From NCBI GenBank assembly GCA_900549755.1, contig URPQ01000011.1, positions 1-36,358 of the forward strand: 36,358 nucleotides of DNA, written 5' to 3'. Below are positions 7,534 to 14,941 of the stretch, one piece after another. The notes beneath the pieces were generated by a model. It saw only the letters and a list, made by a program, of their open reading frames with translations. It made no database searches and had not been told where the DNA came from. This DNA comes from an uncultured Oscillospiraceae bacterium. GTDB taxonomy: Bacteria; Bacillota; Clostridia; Oscillospirales; Acutalibacteraceae. The position numbers were made by a program, and so were the translations under genes. Positions within the stretch are counted from its first letter, which is position 1. Each line of letters starts with the position of its first letter.

Positions 7534-9399
7534 ATGGAATATTATCCTTTTGATTCACGCAGCAGCTTATACAGGAATAAATTAGGAGCTTTAGCCGAAG
7601 GGGAAACCCTTCGGCTAAAGCTGTTGTTACATAGGGACGCGCATGTTCACACCGCTTTTTTGAGACTGAAAAGTGATGATGAACAGAATTACCGCGAGGT
7701 AATAATGCAGCCGAACGGCGGCATTGACGGCTATACCTTTTATTACTGCGATATAACGCTTGCAGAGGGGCTTTATTGGTACTCCTTCCGCTATACAAGC
7801 GATTACGGCGAGTTTAAAGTCACAAAAACCGAACATTCGTTGGGCGTGGTGTCTGATAAGGGCACCGACTGGCAGCTGACGGTATATACTGCCGATTTCG
7901 AAACTCCCGATTGGCTTGACGGCGGGATAATTTACCAAATTTTCCCCGACAGATTTTATAACAGCGGGGCGGAAAAAATCAATGTTCCCGCCGATCGCTT
8001 TATTCAAAACGATTGGTACGCGCAGCCCGAATACCGTCAGGCGGCAGAGCCGAAAACCCTCGGTAACGATTATTTCGGTGGGGATTTTAAGGGGATAGAG
8101 GAAAAGCTGCCCTATTTAAAATCACTCGGCGTTAATTGCATTTACTTGAATCCGATTTTTGAGGCTCATTCAAACCACCGCTACAATACGGCTGATTATT
8201 TAAAGACCGACCCGTCACTCGGCACCGAAGAGGATTTTTGCCGCCTTATTAACGCTGCCCAAATGCAGGGAATAGGCATTATTCTTGACGGCGTTTTTTC
8301 CCACACGGGGGATGACAGCGTGTATTTTAACGCAAAGCACAGGTATAACACAGTCGGTGCGCAAAACAGTGATACTTCGGTTTACCGCAGCTGGTACAAA
8401 TTCGGCAATTACCCCACGGGCTATGCCTGCTGGTGGGGCGTGCCGTCGCTGCCCGAAACAGACGAGGAGGATTTGTCCTTCTCAAACTTTATTACGGGTG
8501 AAAACGGCGTTTTGCGCTATTGGCTTAAAAAGGGAATACGCGGCTGGCGGCTTGATGTGGCGGACGAGCTTCCCGATTCGTTTCTTGACCGCATACGCCT
8601 TGCAATAAAGGCAGAGGGCAGGGAAAACTACCTTTTAGGCGAGGTATGGGAGGACGCGACGAATAAAATAAGCTACGGCAGCCGACGCAGGTTTTTGCGC
8701 GGGCGGCAGCTCGATTCGGTTATGAATTACCCGCTTGCAAGCGCTATTGTAAATTATGTAAAGGGCGGAAATTCACGCGATCTTGTTGATACCGTGCTTG
8801 ATATTTTGGAAAATTACCCACCGCAGGCGGTAAAGCTTTTAATGAACCATATCGGCACACATGATACCGCGCGTATTTTAACCGTTTTGGGTAAGGAAAA
8901 CGAGCAAGCGGGCGACCGCGCGTGGCAATCGGCGCAGAAATTGACTGATGAAGAATATTCCCGCGGAGTGCGGCTTTTAAAGCTTGCGGCGGTTTTGCAG
9001 TTTACGCTGCCGGGCGTGCCGTCGGTTTACTACGGCGACGAGGCGGGTATGCAGGGCTACGGCGATCCTTTCTGCCGTGCGGGATACCCGTGGGACAAAG
9101 AAAATACCGAGCTTTTGGAATTTTATAAAAAGCTCGGCAATTTCAGAAGAAATTCGCCTGTTTTCGCCTCGGGTGAATTTGAACCCGTTTATGCGAATTT
9201 CGGGGATATTGTGTATATTCGCCGTAAGGGAAACAATGCGGTTTTGGTAGCTGTAAACCGATGGCACGAGCCGTCTGAAATAGATATTCCCGCAGAGTTT
9301 GCCGCCGCAAAGCCCGTTTTCGGAGGTATGCCGATAAACGGAAAGCTGCAACTGCCGGCAGAGGGGTTTGCGGTACTGGTAATAATGCGGAATTCGTAA
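7534..9399 (+). CDS. Glycoside hydrolase family 13 enzyme (alpha-amylase/neopullulanase-like)
   Basis: 621 residues. An N-terminal beta-sandwich domain (about 1-120) precedes a (beta/alpha)8 barrel that opens with GGIIYQIFPDRFYN, then a C-terminal beta domain. The GH13 motifs are complete: DGVFSHTG near 252-259, GWRLDVADE with nucleophile Asp341, LLGEVWE with acid/base Glu370, and NHIGTHDTAR with Asp444. The layout resembles neopullulanase/cyclomaltodextrinase-type enzymes; the exact substrate is inference. There is no signal peptide, so it should act in the cytoplasm on imported or stored glucans. The gene starts 1 base after glgP. A perfect 16-bp hairpin with a GAAA loop lies in codons 18-30. 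The last codons (MRNS) come from the first copy of a 14-base repeat. Confidence 0.92.
   Translation: MEYYPFDSRSSLYRNKLGALAEGETLRLKLLLHRDAHVHTAFLRLKSDDEQNYREVIMQPNGGIDGYTFYYCDITLAEGLYWYSFRYTSDYGEFKVTKTEHSLGVVSDKGTDWQLTVYTADFETPDWLDGGIIYQIFPDRFYNSGAEKINVPADRFIQNDWYAQPEYRQAAEPKTLGNDYFGGDFKGIEEKLPYLKSLGVNCIYLNPIFEAHSNHRYNTADYLKTDPSLGTEEDFCRLINAAQMQGIGIILDGVFSHTGDDSVYFNAKHRYNTVGAQNSDTSVYRSWYKFGNYPTGYACWWGVPSLPETDEEDLSFSNFITGENGVLRYWLKKGIRGWRLDVADELPDSFLDRIRLAIKAEGRENYLLGEVWEDATNKISYGSRRRFLRGRQLDSVMNYPLASAIVNYVKGGNSRDLVDTVLDILENYPPQAVKLLMNHIGTHDTARILTVLGKENEQAGDRAWQSAQKLTDEEYSRGVRLLKLAAVLQFTLPGVPSVYYGDEAGMQGYGDPFCRAGYPWDKENTELLEFYKKLGNFRRNSPVFASGEFEPVYANFGDIVYIRRKGNNAVLVAVNRWHEPSEIDIPAEFAAAKPVFGGMPINGKLQLPAEGFAVLVIMRNS
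7587..7622 (+). repeat. Perfect 16-bp palindrome with GAAA loop inside the GH13 gene
   Basis: AGCTTTAGCCGAAGGG (7587-7602), loop GAAA (7603-7606), then its exact reverse complement (7607-7622). It begins about 53 bases after the start codon. No U run follows, so it is not a terminator. The encoded residues (GALAEGETLRLKL) look native to the family, so it does not appear to be an insertion. Confidence 0.9.
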
Positions 9400-9410
9400 T
9401 GCGGAATTCG
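9383..9410 (+). repeat. Tandem 14-base repeat overlapping the GH13 stop codon
   Basis: TAATGCGGAATTCG occurs twice in tandem (9383-9396 and 9397-9410) and is followed by a partial third copy, GAATTAAA. The TAA stop of the GH13 gene is the first triplet of the second copy. TAATGCGGAATT recurs at 19259-19270, again overlapping or abutting a gene's end, and the inverse TAATTCCGAATT lies at about 9503-9514 on the far side of the hairpin. Confidence 0.85.
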
Positions 9411-9447
9411 GAATTAAAGGCTCCCTACGGTGTAGTTATGTTTATAG

Positions 9448-9485
9448 GCACCCTCTGTTTTGACATTCGTCAAAACAGAGGGTGC
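9448..9485. terminator. Perfect 17-bp hairpin between convergent genes, likely bidirectional terminator
   Basis: GCACCCTCTGTTTTGAC (9448-9464), loop ATTC, then the exact reverse complement (9469-9485) and ATTTTTATT. It sits between the GH13 gene (plus) and malQ (minus). The U run favours termination of the plus-strand unit; the minus-strand side has only TATAAAC. The CTCTGTTTTGAC arm matches the dnaJ terminator arm. Confidence 0.88.
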
Positions 9486-9518
9486 ATTTTTATTCCACAT
9501 TCATAATTCCGAATTAAA

Positions 9519-11009
9519 TCAGCTTCCGTTTCTTCCGCCAGAGAGCCGCTTTACAGTGTTTATAAGCTCGTCGGTTATGTCATCGCCGCTAATTCGCCAC
9601 TCCCAGTTGCCGTAGGGCACGCCGGGGGTGTTCATTCGGGCGGAGGAATCAAGCTGCAGCCAGTCCTGCATTGGTATTATCACCATACGCGCGCGCGAGC
9701 GCATACCCGCGGCAATAAGGCTTAGTACCGCCGAGCTGCTTTTATCGGCTGGCACAGTGCCCGAAAACATTATTTTTTCCTTTTGCGTTGCCTTTTCAAA
9801 CCAGCCGCGCGTGGTGTCGTTATCGTGCGTGCCGGTGTAGCAAACGCAGTTTTTATCGTAGTTTTTAGGCAGGAACTGATTATCAAGGTCTGAATCAAAT
9901 GCGAACTGCAATATTTTCATGTTGGGAAAGCCCGTGTCTTCAACAAGCTGCTTCACCTCGGGCGTGTCGCCGCCTAAATCCTCGGCTATAATTTCCGCCG
10001 AAACCGCGGGCTTCACCGTGTTCCAAAAGGCAAGCCCCGCGCCTTTTTCCCATTTTCCGCTTTTGGCGTTTTCTGCGCCGTATGGTATTGTATAATAATC
10101 GGCAAAGGCGCGAAAATGGTCTATTCTTATAACATCATACAGCCGCGCGTTATGAGCAAGGCGTTTTTTCCACCAGCCGTAGCCGTCAGCCTTCATTGCG
10201 TCCCAGTCGTATATCGGGTTGCCCCAAAGCTGACCTGTTTCCGAGAAAATATCGGGCGGCACGCCCGCCACCTGCGTAGGGGTCATATCCCGCCCTAACT
10301 TAAACAAATCGGGGTTGCTCCATACGTCCGCACTGTCTAACTGAATGTAAAACGGAATATCGCCTATTATTTTAATCCCTGCGGTATTTGCGTAATTTTT
10401 AAGCTTTATATACTGCTTAAAAAAGAAATACTGAATTATTTCGCATATTGCAATTTCTTCCGCATGGGCGGCTTTAAAGGCTTTCAGGGTGTTGGGCAGG
10501 CGGTATTTAATGCCTTCATCAAGCTCTGAAAGACTTTTATTGCGCGCGGACGCTTTTATTGACGTAAACAGCGCGTAATCGTGCAGCCAGTAGGCATTTT
10601 CACGGCGAAAATCGCGAAAACCGCGGTTCTTGCGGTTGAAGCTTTCCGCGGCGCGCCGTATCAGCGGCAGCTTAAACTCGCGCGCGCGCTTATAATCCAC
10701 ATTCTGCGAAAAGGTATCTTCGGGAATATCGGCGGGGGATAAAAGCCCGTCGTTCACAAGCTCGTCAAGGTCTATTAAAAGCGGCTCGCCGGCAAAGGAA
10801 CACACCGAGCTGTATGGCGAGTTGCCCTTGCCGACGGGGCAGAGCGGCAGCAGCTGCCAGTAGGTCTGGTTACTTTTTTTGAGAAAATCAACAAATTCAT
10901 AAGCTGCGGCGCCGAACGAGCCGATACCGTAGGGGGACGGCAGCGAGGTGATATGAAGAAGTATTCCGCTTTCTCTCGGATATTTTGTATTGCTACCCCT
11001 TAACAGCAC
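9519..11009 (-). CDS. malQ: 4-alpha-glucanotransferase (amylomaltase)
   Basis: Cytoplasmic GH77 enzyme that moves maltosyl and longer units between maltodextrins, releasing glucose and making longer chains for the phosphorylase. The protein begins ...RESGILLHITSLPSPYGIGSFG, the standard MalQ N-terminus. It has the GH77 motifs VIRIDHFRAF (nucleophile Asp), IIAEDLGG (acid Glu) and YTGTHDNDTTRGW (third catalytic Asp). At about 496 residues it is normal length. The start is uncertain: GTG at 11009 has AAAGGGG 9 bases upstream, while a TTG at 11018 directly abuts that ribosome site. Either way the start lies inside the 3' end of the permease gene, so malQ is last in the transporter operon and is translationally coupled. 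Confidence 0.93.
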   Translation of the reverse strand: MLLRGSNTKYPRESGILLHITSLPSPYGIGSFGAAAYEFVDFLKKSNQTYWQLLPLCPVGKGNSPYSSVCSFAGEPLLIDLDELVNDGLLSPADIPEDTFSQNVDYKRAREFKLPLIRRAAESFNRKNRGFRDFRRENAYWLHDYALFTSIKASARNKSLSELDEGIKYRLPNTLKAFKAAHAEEIAICEIIQYFFFKQYIKLKNYANTAGIKIIGDIPFYIQLDSADVWSNPDLFKLGRDMTPTQVAGVPPDIFSETGQLWGNPIYDWDAMKADGYGWWKKRLAHNARLYDVIRIDHFRAFADYYTIPYGAENAKSGKWEKGAGLAFWNTVKPAVSAEIIAEDLGGDTPEVKQLVEDTGFPNMKILQFAFDSDLDNQFLPKNYDKNCVCYTGTHDNDTTRGWFEKATQKEKIMFSGTVPADKSSSAVLSLIAAGMRSRARMVIIPMQDWLQLDSSARMNTPGVPYGNWEWRISGDDITDELINTVKRLSGGRNGS

Positions 11010-11823
11010 CCGCCGCAACCCCTTTGATGATATATTTTTGCATGGAAAGATAGAAAATGATTACCGGTATGACAGACAGTACAAGCATTGCCATTAAAGC
11101 ACCCATATCAACCGAACCGTAGCCGCCCTTTAAATACTGCACGGCTATGGGTATGGTCTTATAATCTCTGCCTATAACAAGGTAGGGCAGGAGATAGTCG
11201 TTCCATATCCACATAGTGTTGAGTATTGCAACGGTTATAGCCGTGGGCTTTAAAATGGGAAATACAACCCGCCAGAACGTGCCGAGCGGCGAGCAGCCGT
11301 CAATAGTGGCAGCCTCTTCAATTCCGAGCGGTACGGTTTTAATAAAGCCCGAGTACATAAATACCGAAAGCCCCGCGCCGAAGCCCAAATAGATAAACAC
11401 AAGCCCTATCGGGTTATCAAGGCTTAACACATTCGCGGTTTTCGACATTGTGAACATTACCATTTGAAACGGCACTATCATTGAAAACACGAGCGCATAG
11501 TAAAACAGCGATGAAAACACACCCTTTACCCGCACTATATACCACGCGCACATAGAGGTGCAAACAGTGATAAGCGCGATTGACGCGACGGTTATAAACA
11601 GCGACCAGCCGAAAGCCGCGGGGAAGCCGGTTGTTTCAATACCCGTGGTGTAATTTGAAAAACCGGCAAACTCCGCTCCCATAGGAATGGTAAATGGCGA
11701 CGCCGCAATGGAAAACTTTGATTTAAAGGAATTTATTACCACAACAGCCACCGGGAAAATAAATGCGGCGGCAAGGGCGATAAGCAGTAAAAAGGCGACC
11801 GTATTAAGCACTTTTCTTTTCAA
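10993..11823 (-). CDS. Carbohydrate ABC transporter permease (MalG-like)
   Basis: Inner-membrane permease half of a sugar importer. The 276-residue protein has about six membrane helices, starting at residues 8-30. The EAA loop that docks the ATPase reads EEAATIDGCSPLGTFWRVVFP. The C-terminus IIKGVAAGAVKG is typical of the MalG/LacG group. The TTG start at 11823-11821 directly follows the TGA of the MalF-like gene, with GAGG about 11 bases upstream. It pairs with the MalF-like permease to form the channel. Its last codons overlap the malQ start. Substrate is inferred as maltodextrin from malQ, glgP and the GH13 gene, because permease sequences alone do not show the sugar. Confidence 0.92.
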   Translation of the reverse strand: MKRKVLNTVAFLLLIALAAAFIFPVAVVVINSFKSKFSIAASPFTIPMGAEFAGFSNYTTGIETTGFPAAFGWSLFITVASIALITVCTSMCAWYIVRVKGVFSSLFYYALVFSMIVPFQMVMFTMSKTANVLSLDNPIGLVFIYLGFGAGLSVFMYSGFIKTVPLGIEEAATIDGCSPLGTFWRVVFPILKPTAITVAILNTMWIWNDYLLPYLVIGRDYKTIPIAVQYLKGGYGSVDMGALMAMLVLSVIPVIIFYLSMQKYIIKGVAAGAVKG

Positions 11824-12669
11824 TCAGCTTTCAACCTCTTTTCTGCGGGTCAGGCGCAGCTGAAGCAGAGCTATAACCGCCACTATTATAAAGAATATGA
11901 CGGCTTTAGCCTGTCCTACGCCTTCATAGCCGTTTCTTGAATAAAACGTGTTGTAAATATCAAGTGCGACCATCTGCGTTCTGTCGCCTGGCGCGCCGGC
12001 GGTAAGGGCTAAGTTCTGGTCGAACAGCTTGAAGGAATTGGTTATGGTTAAAAACAGGCAAATGGTGACAGAGGGCATAACCGACGGTATTATAATTCTG
12101 AAAAGGGTGGTAACCGAGTTTGCGCCGTCCACCTTTGCCGCCTCTATAATATCCCCCGGAATATTCTGTATTCCCGCAATATAAATTATCATCATATAGC
12201 CAATCATTTGCCAGTGCATAAGAATTACAAGCCCCCAAAAGCCGTAGGTCGGGCTTGAGGTTATAGAATAGCCGTATTTATAAAGCATGCCGTTTATTAT
12301 TACTTGCCAAATATAGCCCAGCACTATGCTGCCGATTAGATTCGGCATAAAAAACACGGTACGGAAAAAGTTTGTGCCCGGCAGCTCCTTTGTGAAAAGC
12401 AGCGCCAGCAAAAACGCGAAAACGTTTATGCCTATAACCGATATTACCGCAAAATTAACGGTAAACCACATAGCGTTTATAAAGAGCTTATCGTCGGTAA
12501 ACGCGCGCACATAGTTTGAAAAGCCCACAAAGGTTGCGTCGGTTACGGTTCTGAACTCGGTAAAGGAAAGCACAAGCCCCATTACAAACGGCACCGCAAA
12601 GGCTATAATAAACGCTATAAGCGTAGGCAGTACGAATATGGGAAAATAGCGTTTTACCGTTCTGTTCAT
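11824..12669 (-). CDS. Carbohydrate ABC transporter permease (MalF-like)
   Basis: 281-residue inner-membrane permease with about six helices. The first is FPIFVLPTLIAFIIAF, and the second section VMGLVLSFTEF is typical of MalF/UgpA-type proteins. The EAA docking motif is EAAKVDGANSVTTLFRIIIP. It lacks the long periplasmic loop of E. coli MalF, as usual in Gram-positive sugar importers. The ATG at 12669 directly follows the TAA of the binding-protein gene, and no strong ribosome site is visible, so translation is probably coupled to the gene before. It works with the MalG-like permease and the lipoprotein; the ATP-binding subunit must come from elsewhere. Confidence 0.92.
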   Translation of the reverse strand: MNRTVKRYFPIFVLPTLIAFIIAFAVPFVMGLVLSFTEFRTVTDATFVGFSNYVRAFTDDKLFINAMWFTVNFAVISVIGINVFAFLLALLFTKELPGTNFFRTVFFMPNLIGSIVLGYIWQVIINGMLYKYGYSITSSPTYGFWGLVILMHWQMIGYMMIIYIAGIQNIPGDIIEAAKVDGANSVTTLFRIIIPSVMPSVTICLFLTITNSFKLFDQNLALTAGAPGDRTQMVALDIYNTFYSRNGYEGVGQAKAVIFFIIVAVIALLQLRLTRRKEVES

Positions 12670-14007
12670 TTAGGCGCGTTCACTCTTCCATTTTTCGGTT
12701 ATGCTTTTCTCAACGTCAGCCCACTTTTTATCGCCCTGAACGTAATCGAGCAGCGCGCTGCCCACTTCCTTTTTGTAAGCCTCACTCGGGAAAGAGGTGA
12801 AAATCCACGGCACGGTGTTAAGGCTGTCGTCGTTCATATAGCGCACAATTTCCTTTGCCAGCGGGTCGTCGGGCTGCTCATTCTGCGAGAATGTGGTAAA
12901 CGGCGTAATGAAATTCAGCTTTTCGGTAACATATTTTTTACCGGTGTCGCTTGAAAACAGCCAGTAAAGGAAATCGAGCGACTGATCCTGCAATTCCTTA
13001 CTTACCTTTTTGTTTATTGCAAGGTAGTTTTCGGTGCCTATGCAGATACCCTGCTTTTCTTCGCCGTCAATTCCCGTATAGAGCGGCAGCATTTTAATGT
13101 CGTCCCGTTTAACGGTATTGCCCGAAACGCCCGATATCTGCGACCACGCCCAGTTGCCGTTCTGAATCATTGCAACCTTGCCGAGCGCAAACTCCGCCAT
13201 TGAATCGGCTACCGATTTTGAGCCTAAAAGCGTAGGCTTGGTAATGGAATTATTGATATAAAGATCGAAGAGCTTTTCAAAGTTATCCTTATACTTGAAT
13301 TTGATCTCCTTTGCGGCAAGGCCTGTGAGTGTTGCGTCCTTGCCGTTTTCCTTTTCGGCAAATTCATAATAAAGCGGAACGTTTAAAAGGTGGGTCTGCC
13401 AGCGCCAGTCTTCGCCGTTTGCAAGCGAGGTAGAGGCGAAAACGCCCTCTATGCCTAATTCCTTTAAGTGCTTGGACATATCCTCGGTTACTTCTTTTAA
13501 TTTTGCAAAGTTGTTTATCTGGTCGGCTGAGGTTAGAGTCGATTTTTTATCCTTTAAATCGAAATACTTTTTCATAATGGCGTTGTTGTATATAATTCCG
13601 TAGCCCTCAACAACATAAGGAATACCGTAAACGCCGTTGCCGTCCTTAATGGCAAGTGATTTATCGGACAAAATGTCGTACAGCTTGCTGTCCTTTAAAT
13701 CAAGGCAGTAGTCTTTCCAGGAATCGTAGCCGATAGGTCCGTTAATCTGGAAAATGGTAGGCGCGTTGGATTTTGCTATTTCGGACTTTAAGGTCTGCTC
13801 GTAGCCGTTTGCGGCGGCGGTTACTACCTTTACCTTAACACCCTTTTCTTCCTCATATTTCTTTGCCAGCTCCTCATAAACCGTGGCGGATTCGGGCTTG
13901 AAATTAAGGAAATACACTTCCGATGTTTTTTTCTTGCCGCAGCCCGCCATTGTAAGGCAGGAAAGCGCGCAGAGAAAAGTCGTTATTAAAGAAATCGCTT
14001 TTTTCAT
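12670..14007 (-). CDS. Sugar-binding lipoprotein of an ABC importer (MalE-like)
   Basis: 445-residue extracellular solute-binding protein (family 1 type). It starts with a lipoprotein signal peptide, MKKAISLITT... ending in the lipobox MAGC, so Cys23 should be lipid-modified and anchor the protein to the outer face of the membrane. After it comes EVYFLNFKPESATVYEELAKKYEE, the first lobe of sugar-binding proteins; later segments include YGIPYVVEGYGIIYNN and MIQNGNWAWSQI. ATG at 14007-14005 is preceded by AGGAGGT 6 bases upstream, the best ribosome site in the operon and a likely reason for higher expression than the permeases. Maltodextrin is the likely ligand because of the neighbours. A minus-strand promoter was not clear: TTGAGG-17-TACATA and a TGA-extended TATAAA are weak candidates. 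Confidence 0.92.
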   Translation of the reverse strand: MKKAISLITTFLCALSCLTMAGCGKKKTSEVYFLNFKPESATVYEELAKKYEEEKGVKVKVVTAAANGYEQTLKSEIAKSNAPTIFQINGPIGYDSWKDYCLDLKDSKLYDILSDKSLAIKDGNGVYGIPYVVEGYGIIYNNAIMKKYFDLKDKKSTLTSADQINNFAKLKEVTEDMSKHLKELGIEGVFASTSLANGEDWRWQTHLLNVPLYYEFAEKENGKDATLTGLAAKEIKFKYKDNFEKLFDLYINNSITKPTLLGSKSVADSMAEFALGKVAMIQNGNWAWSQISGVSGNTVKRDDIKMLPLYTGIDGEEKQGICIGTENYLAINKKVSKELQDQSLDFLYWLFSSDTGKKYVTEKLNFITPFTTFSQNEQPDDPLAKEIVRYMNDDSLNTVPWIFTSFPSEAYKKEVGSALLDYVQGDKKWADVEKSITEKWKSERA

Positions 14008-14114
14008 AATTTACCTCCTGATGATTTCTTTTAATAACTTTCCACAAAAATACGGAAAAATTCACATTCATTACTTTTAAATGTTTTATATCATTGCACC
14101 ATAAAAAAATATTC

Positions 14115-14143
14115 TTGTTAAATATGTAGCGGTATGATATAAT
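14115..14143 (+). promoter_or_regulatory. Plus-strand promoter in the malE-gtrA intergenic region
   Basis: TTGTTA (14115-14120), 17 bases, TATAAT (14138-14143), with a TGA extension before the -10 box. It points toward the GtrA-like gene but lies about 165 bases before it. A 26-codon frame (14199-14279) with CGGAG 8 bases before its ATG lies in the possible leader; it ends inside the palindrome at 14261-14279. Coding status of that frame is doubtful because its middle is a GC-rich palindromic stretch unlike neighbouring genes. Confidence 0.55.
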
Positions 14144-14260
14144 AACCTCAAGAAAAGCTGACAAAATCAAAGATTTTGACCGTTTCGGAGAACATTGAAT
14201 GACTAAATTGCGGCTTTCGCCGCCGGCACTCCGCGCCGCTTGCGCTGTCGCACAAGTAAT

Positions 14261-14279
14261 TTATGATATAATATCATAA
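14261..14279 (+). promoter_or_regulatory. Palindrome centred on the -10 box of the GtrA-like gene
   Basis: TTATGATAT-A-ATATCATAA is a perfect 9-bp inverted repeat with one central base. It contains TATAAT (14267-14272) with a TGA extension, while no good -35 box is found at 17 bases. An almost identical palindrome covers the -10 box of araD at 33251-33274. Confidence 0.6.
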
Positions 14280-14307
14280 GCAAGATATGTGTTAAAAGGA
14301 AATGAAA

Positions 14308-14745
14308 ATGATGAATATTAAAAAGCTTATAAATAAGTATTGGGATATTATTCCTTACGCTTTTTTCGGTGTTTGCACAACGGCGGTAAACATTGTTTCA
14401 TATTGGGTATGCGCGCATCCGCTTAAATTAGGCGTGCAGCCAAGCACAATAATCGCGTGGGTTTTATCGGTTTTGTTTGCTTATCTTACAAACAGAAAAT
14501 GGGTTTTCAACAGTCAGGCGCATGGGGCAAAAGAAATTTTAAAGGAAATTACCTCCTTTTTCGGCTGCAGACTGGCTACGGGCGTTCTTGATTGGGCGTG
14601 TATGCTTTTCTTTGTTGATATTTTAAAGTATAACGATGTTTTAATAAAGATTTTGGCAAACGTTCTGGTTATAGTATTGAATTACGTTGCAAGTAAGGTT
14701 GTTATATTTAAAAAGCGGGGCAATTCGGAGGAAAAGCAAGCCTGA
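14308..14745 (+). CDS. GtrA-like membrane protein
   Basis: 145-residue protein with four predicted membrane helices, the full GtrA/DPMS_TM layout. The first helix, YAFFGVCTTAVNIVSYWV, is typical, as is the LTNRKWVFNSQA loop after helix two and the closing YVASKVVIF. The family is linked to moving lipid-linked sugars across the membrane or to cell-surface polysaccharide synthesis, but the job of stand-alone members is not established. ATG 14308 is chosen because AAAAGGA (14294-14300) sits 7 bases upstream; the in-frame ATG at 14302 is only 1 base from that site. No glycosyltransferase gene is adjacent, so its partner is unknown. Confidence 0.85.
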   Translation: MMNIKKLINKYWDIIPYAFFGVCTTAVNIVSYWVCAHPLKLGVQPSTIIAWVLSVLFAYLTNRKWVFNSQAHGAKEILKEITSFFGCRLATGVLDWACMLFFVDILKYNDVLIKILANVLVIVLNYVASKVVIFKKRGNSEEKQA

Positions 14746-14806
14746 TTTTCGGGCAGGCATATAAAAAGTACCGTTAAAGCCGCATAAATAAAGGAAATTC
14801 TAATGA

Positions 14807-14834
14807 CGGTAGAGTGCGGAAATTCACTCTACCG
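14807..14834 (+). other. Hairpin between the GtrA-like gene and degV
   Basis: CGGTAGAGTG (14807-14816) pairs with CACTCTACCG (14825-14834) around an 8-base loop. A further ACGGTAGA copy lies at 14846-14853. No U run follows, so a terminator is not certain; an operator or processing site is possible. The rest of 14746-14941 is AT-rich, with a TATAAT-like box at 14899-14904 and no convincing -35. Confidence 0.5.
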
Positions 14835-14941
14835 CATATGATTTTACGGTAGAATTACCTTAGTTTAACATTAGGGTGAATTTTCGGGCGCAATTATATA
14901 TAATAATAAAAACAAAAATTCAATTAGGAGCAGATGTGGAA

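Noticed and set aside
14008..14140. CcpA (cre) or MalR-type operator before the malE-like gene
   Set aside because: No sequence close to TGNNANCGNTNNCA or GCAAACGTTTGC was found on either strand.
14240..14272. TTGCGC (14240-14245) paired with TATAAT (14267-14272) as a normal promoter
   Set aside because: The spacer is 21 bases, too long for an ordinary sigma-A promoter; the TGA-extended -10 alone is more plausible.
14199..14279. 26-codon ORF as an annotated gene
   Set aside because: It has a ribosome site but consists mainly of a GC-rich palindromic stretch and ends in a promoter palindrome; kept only as part of a finding.
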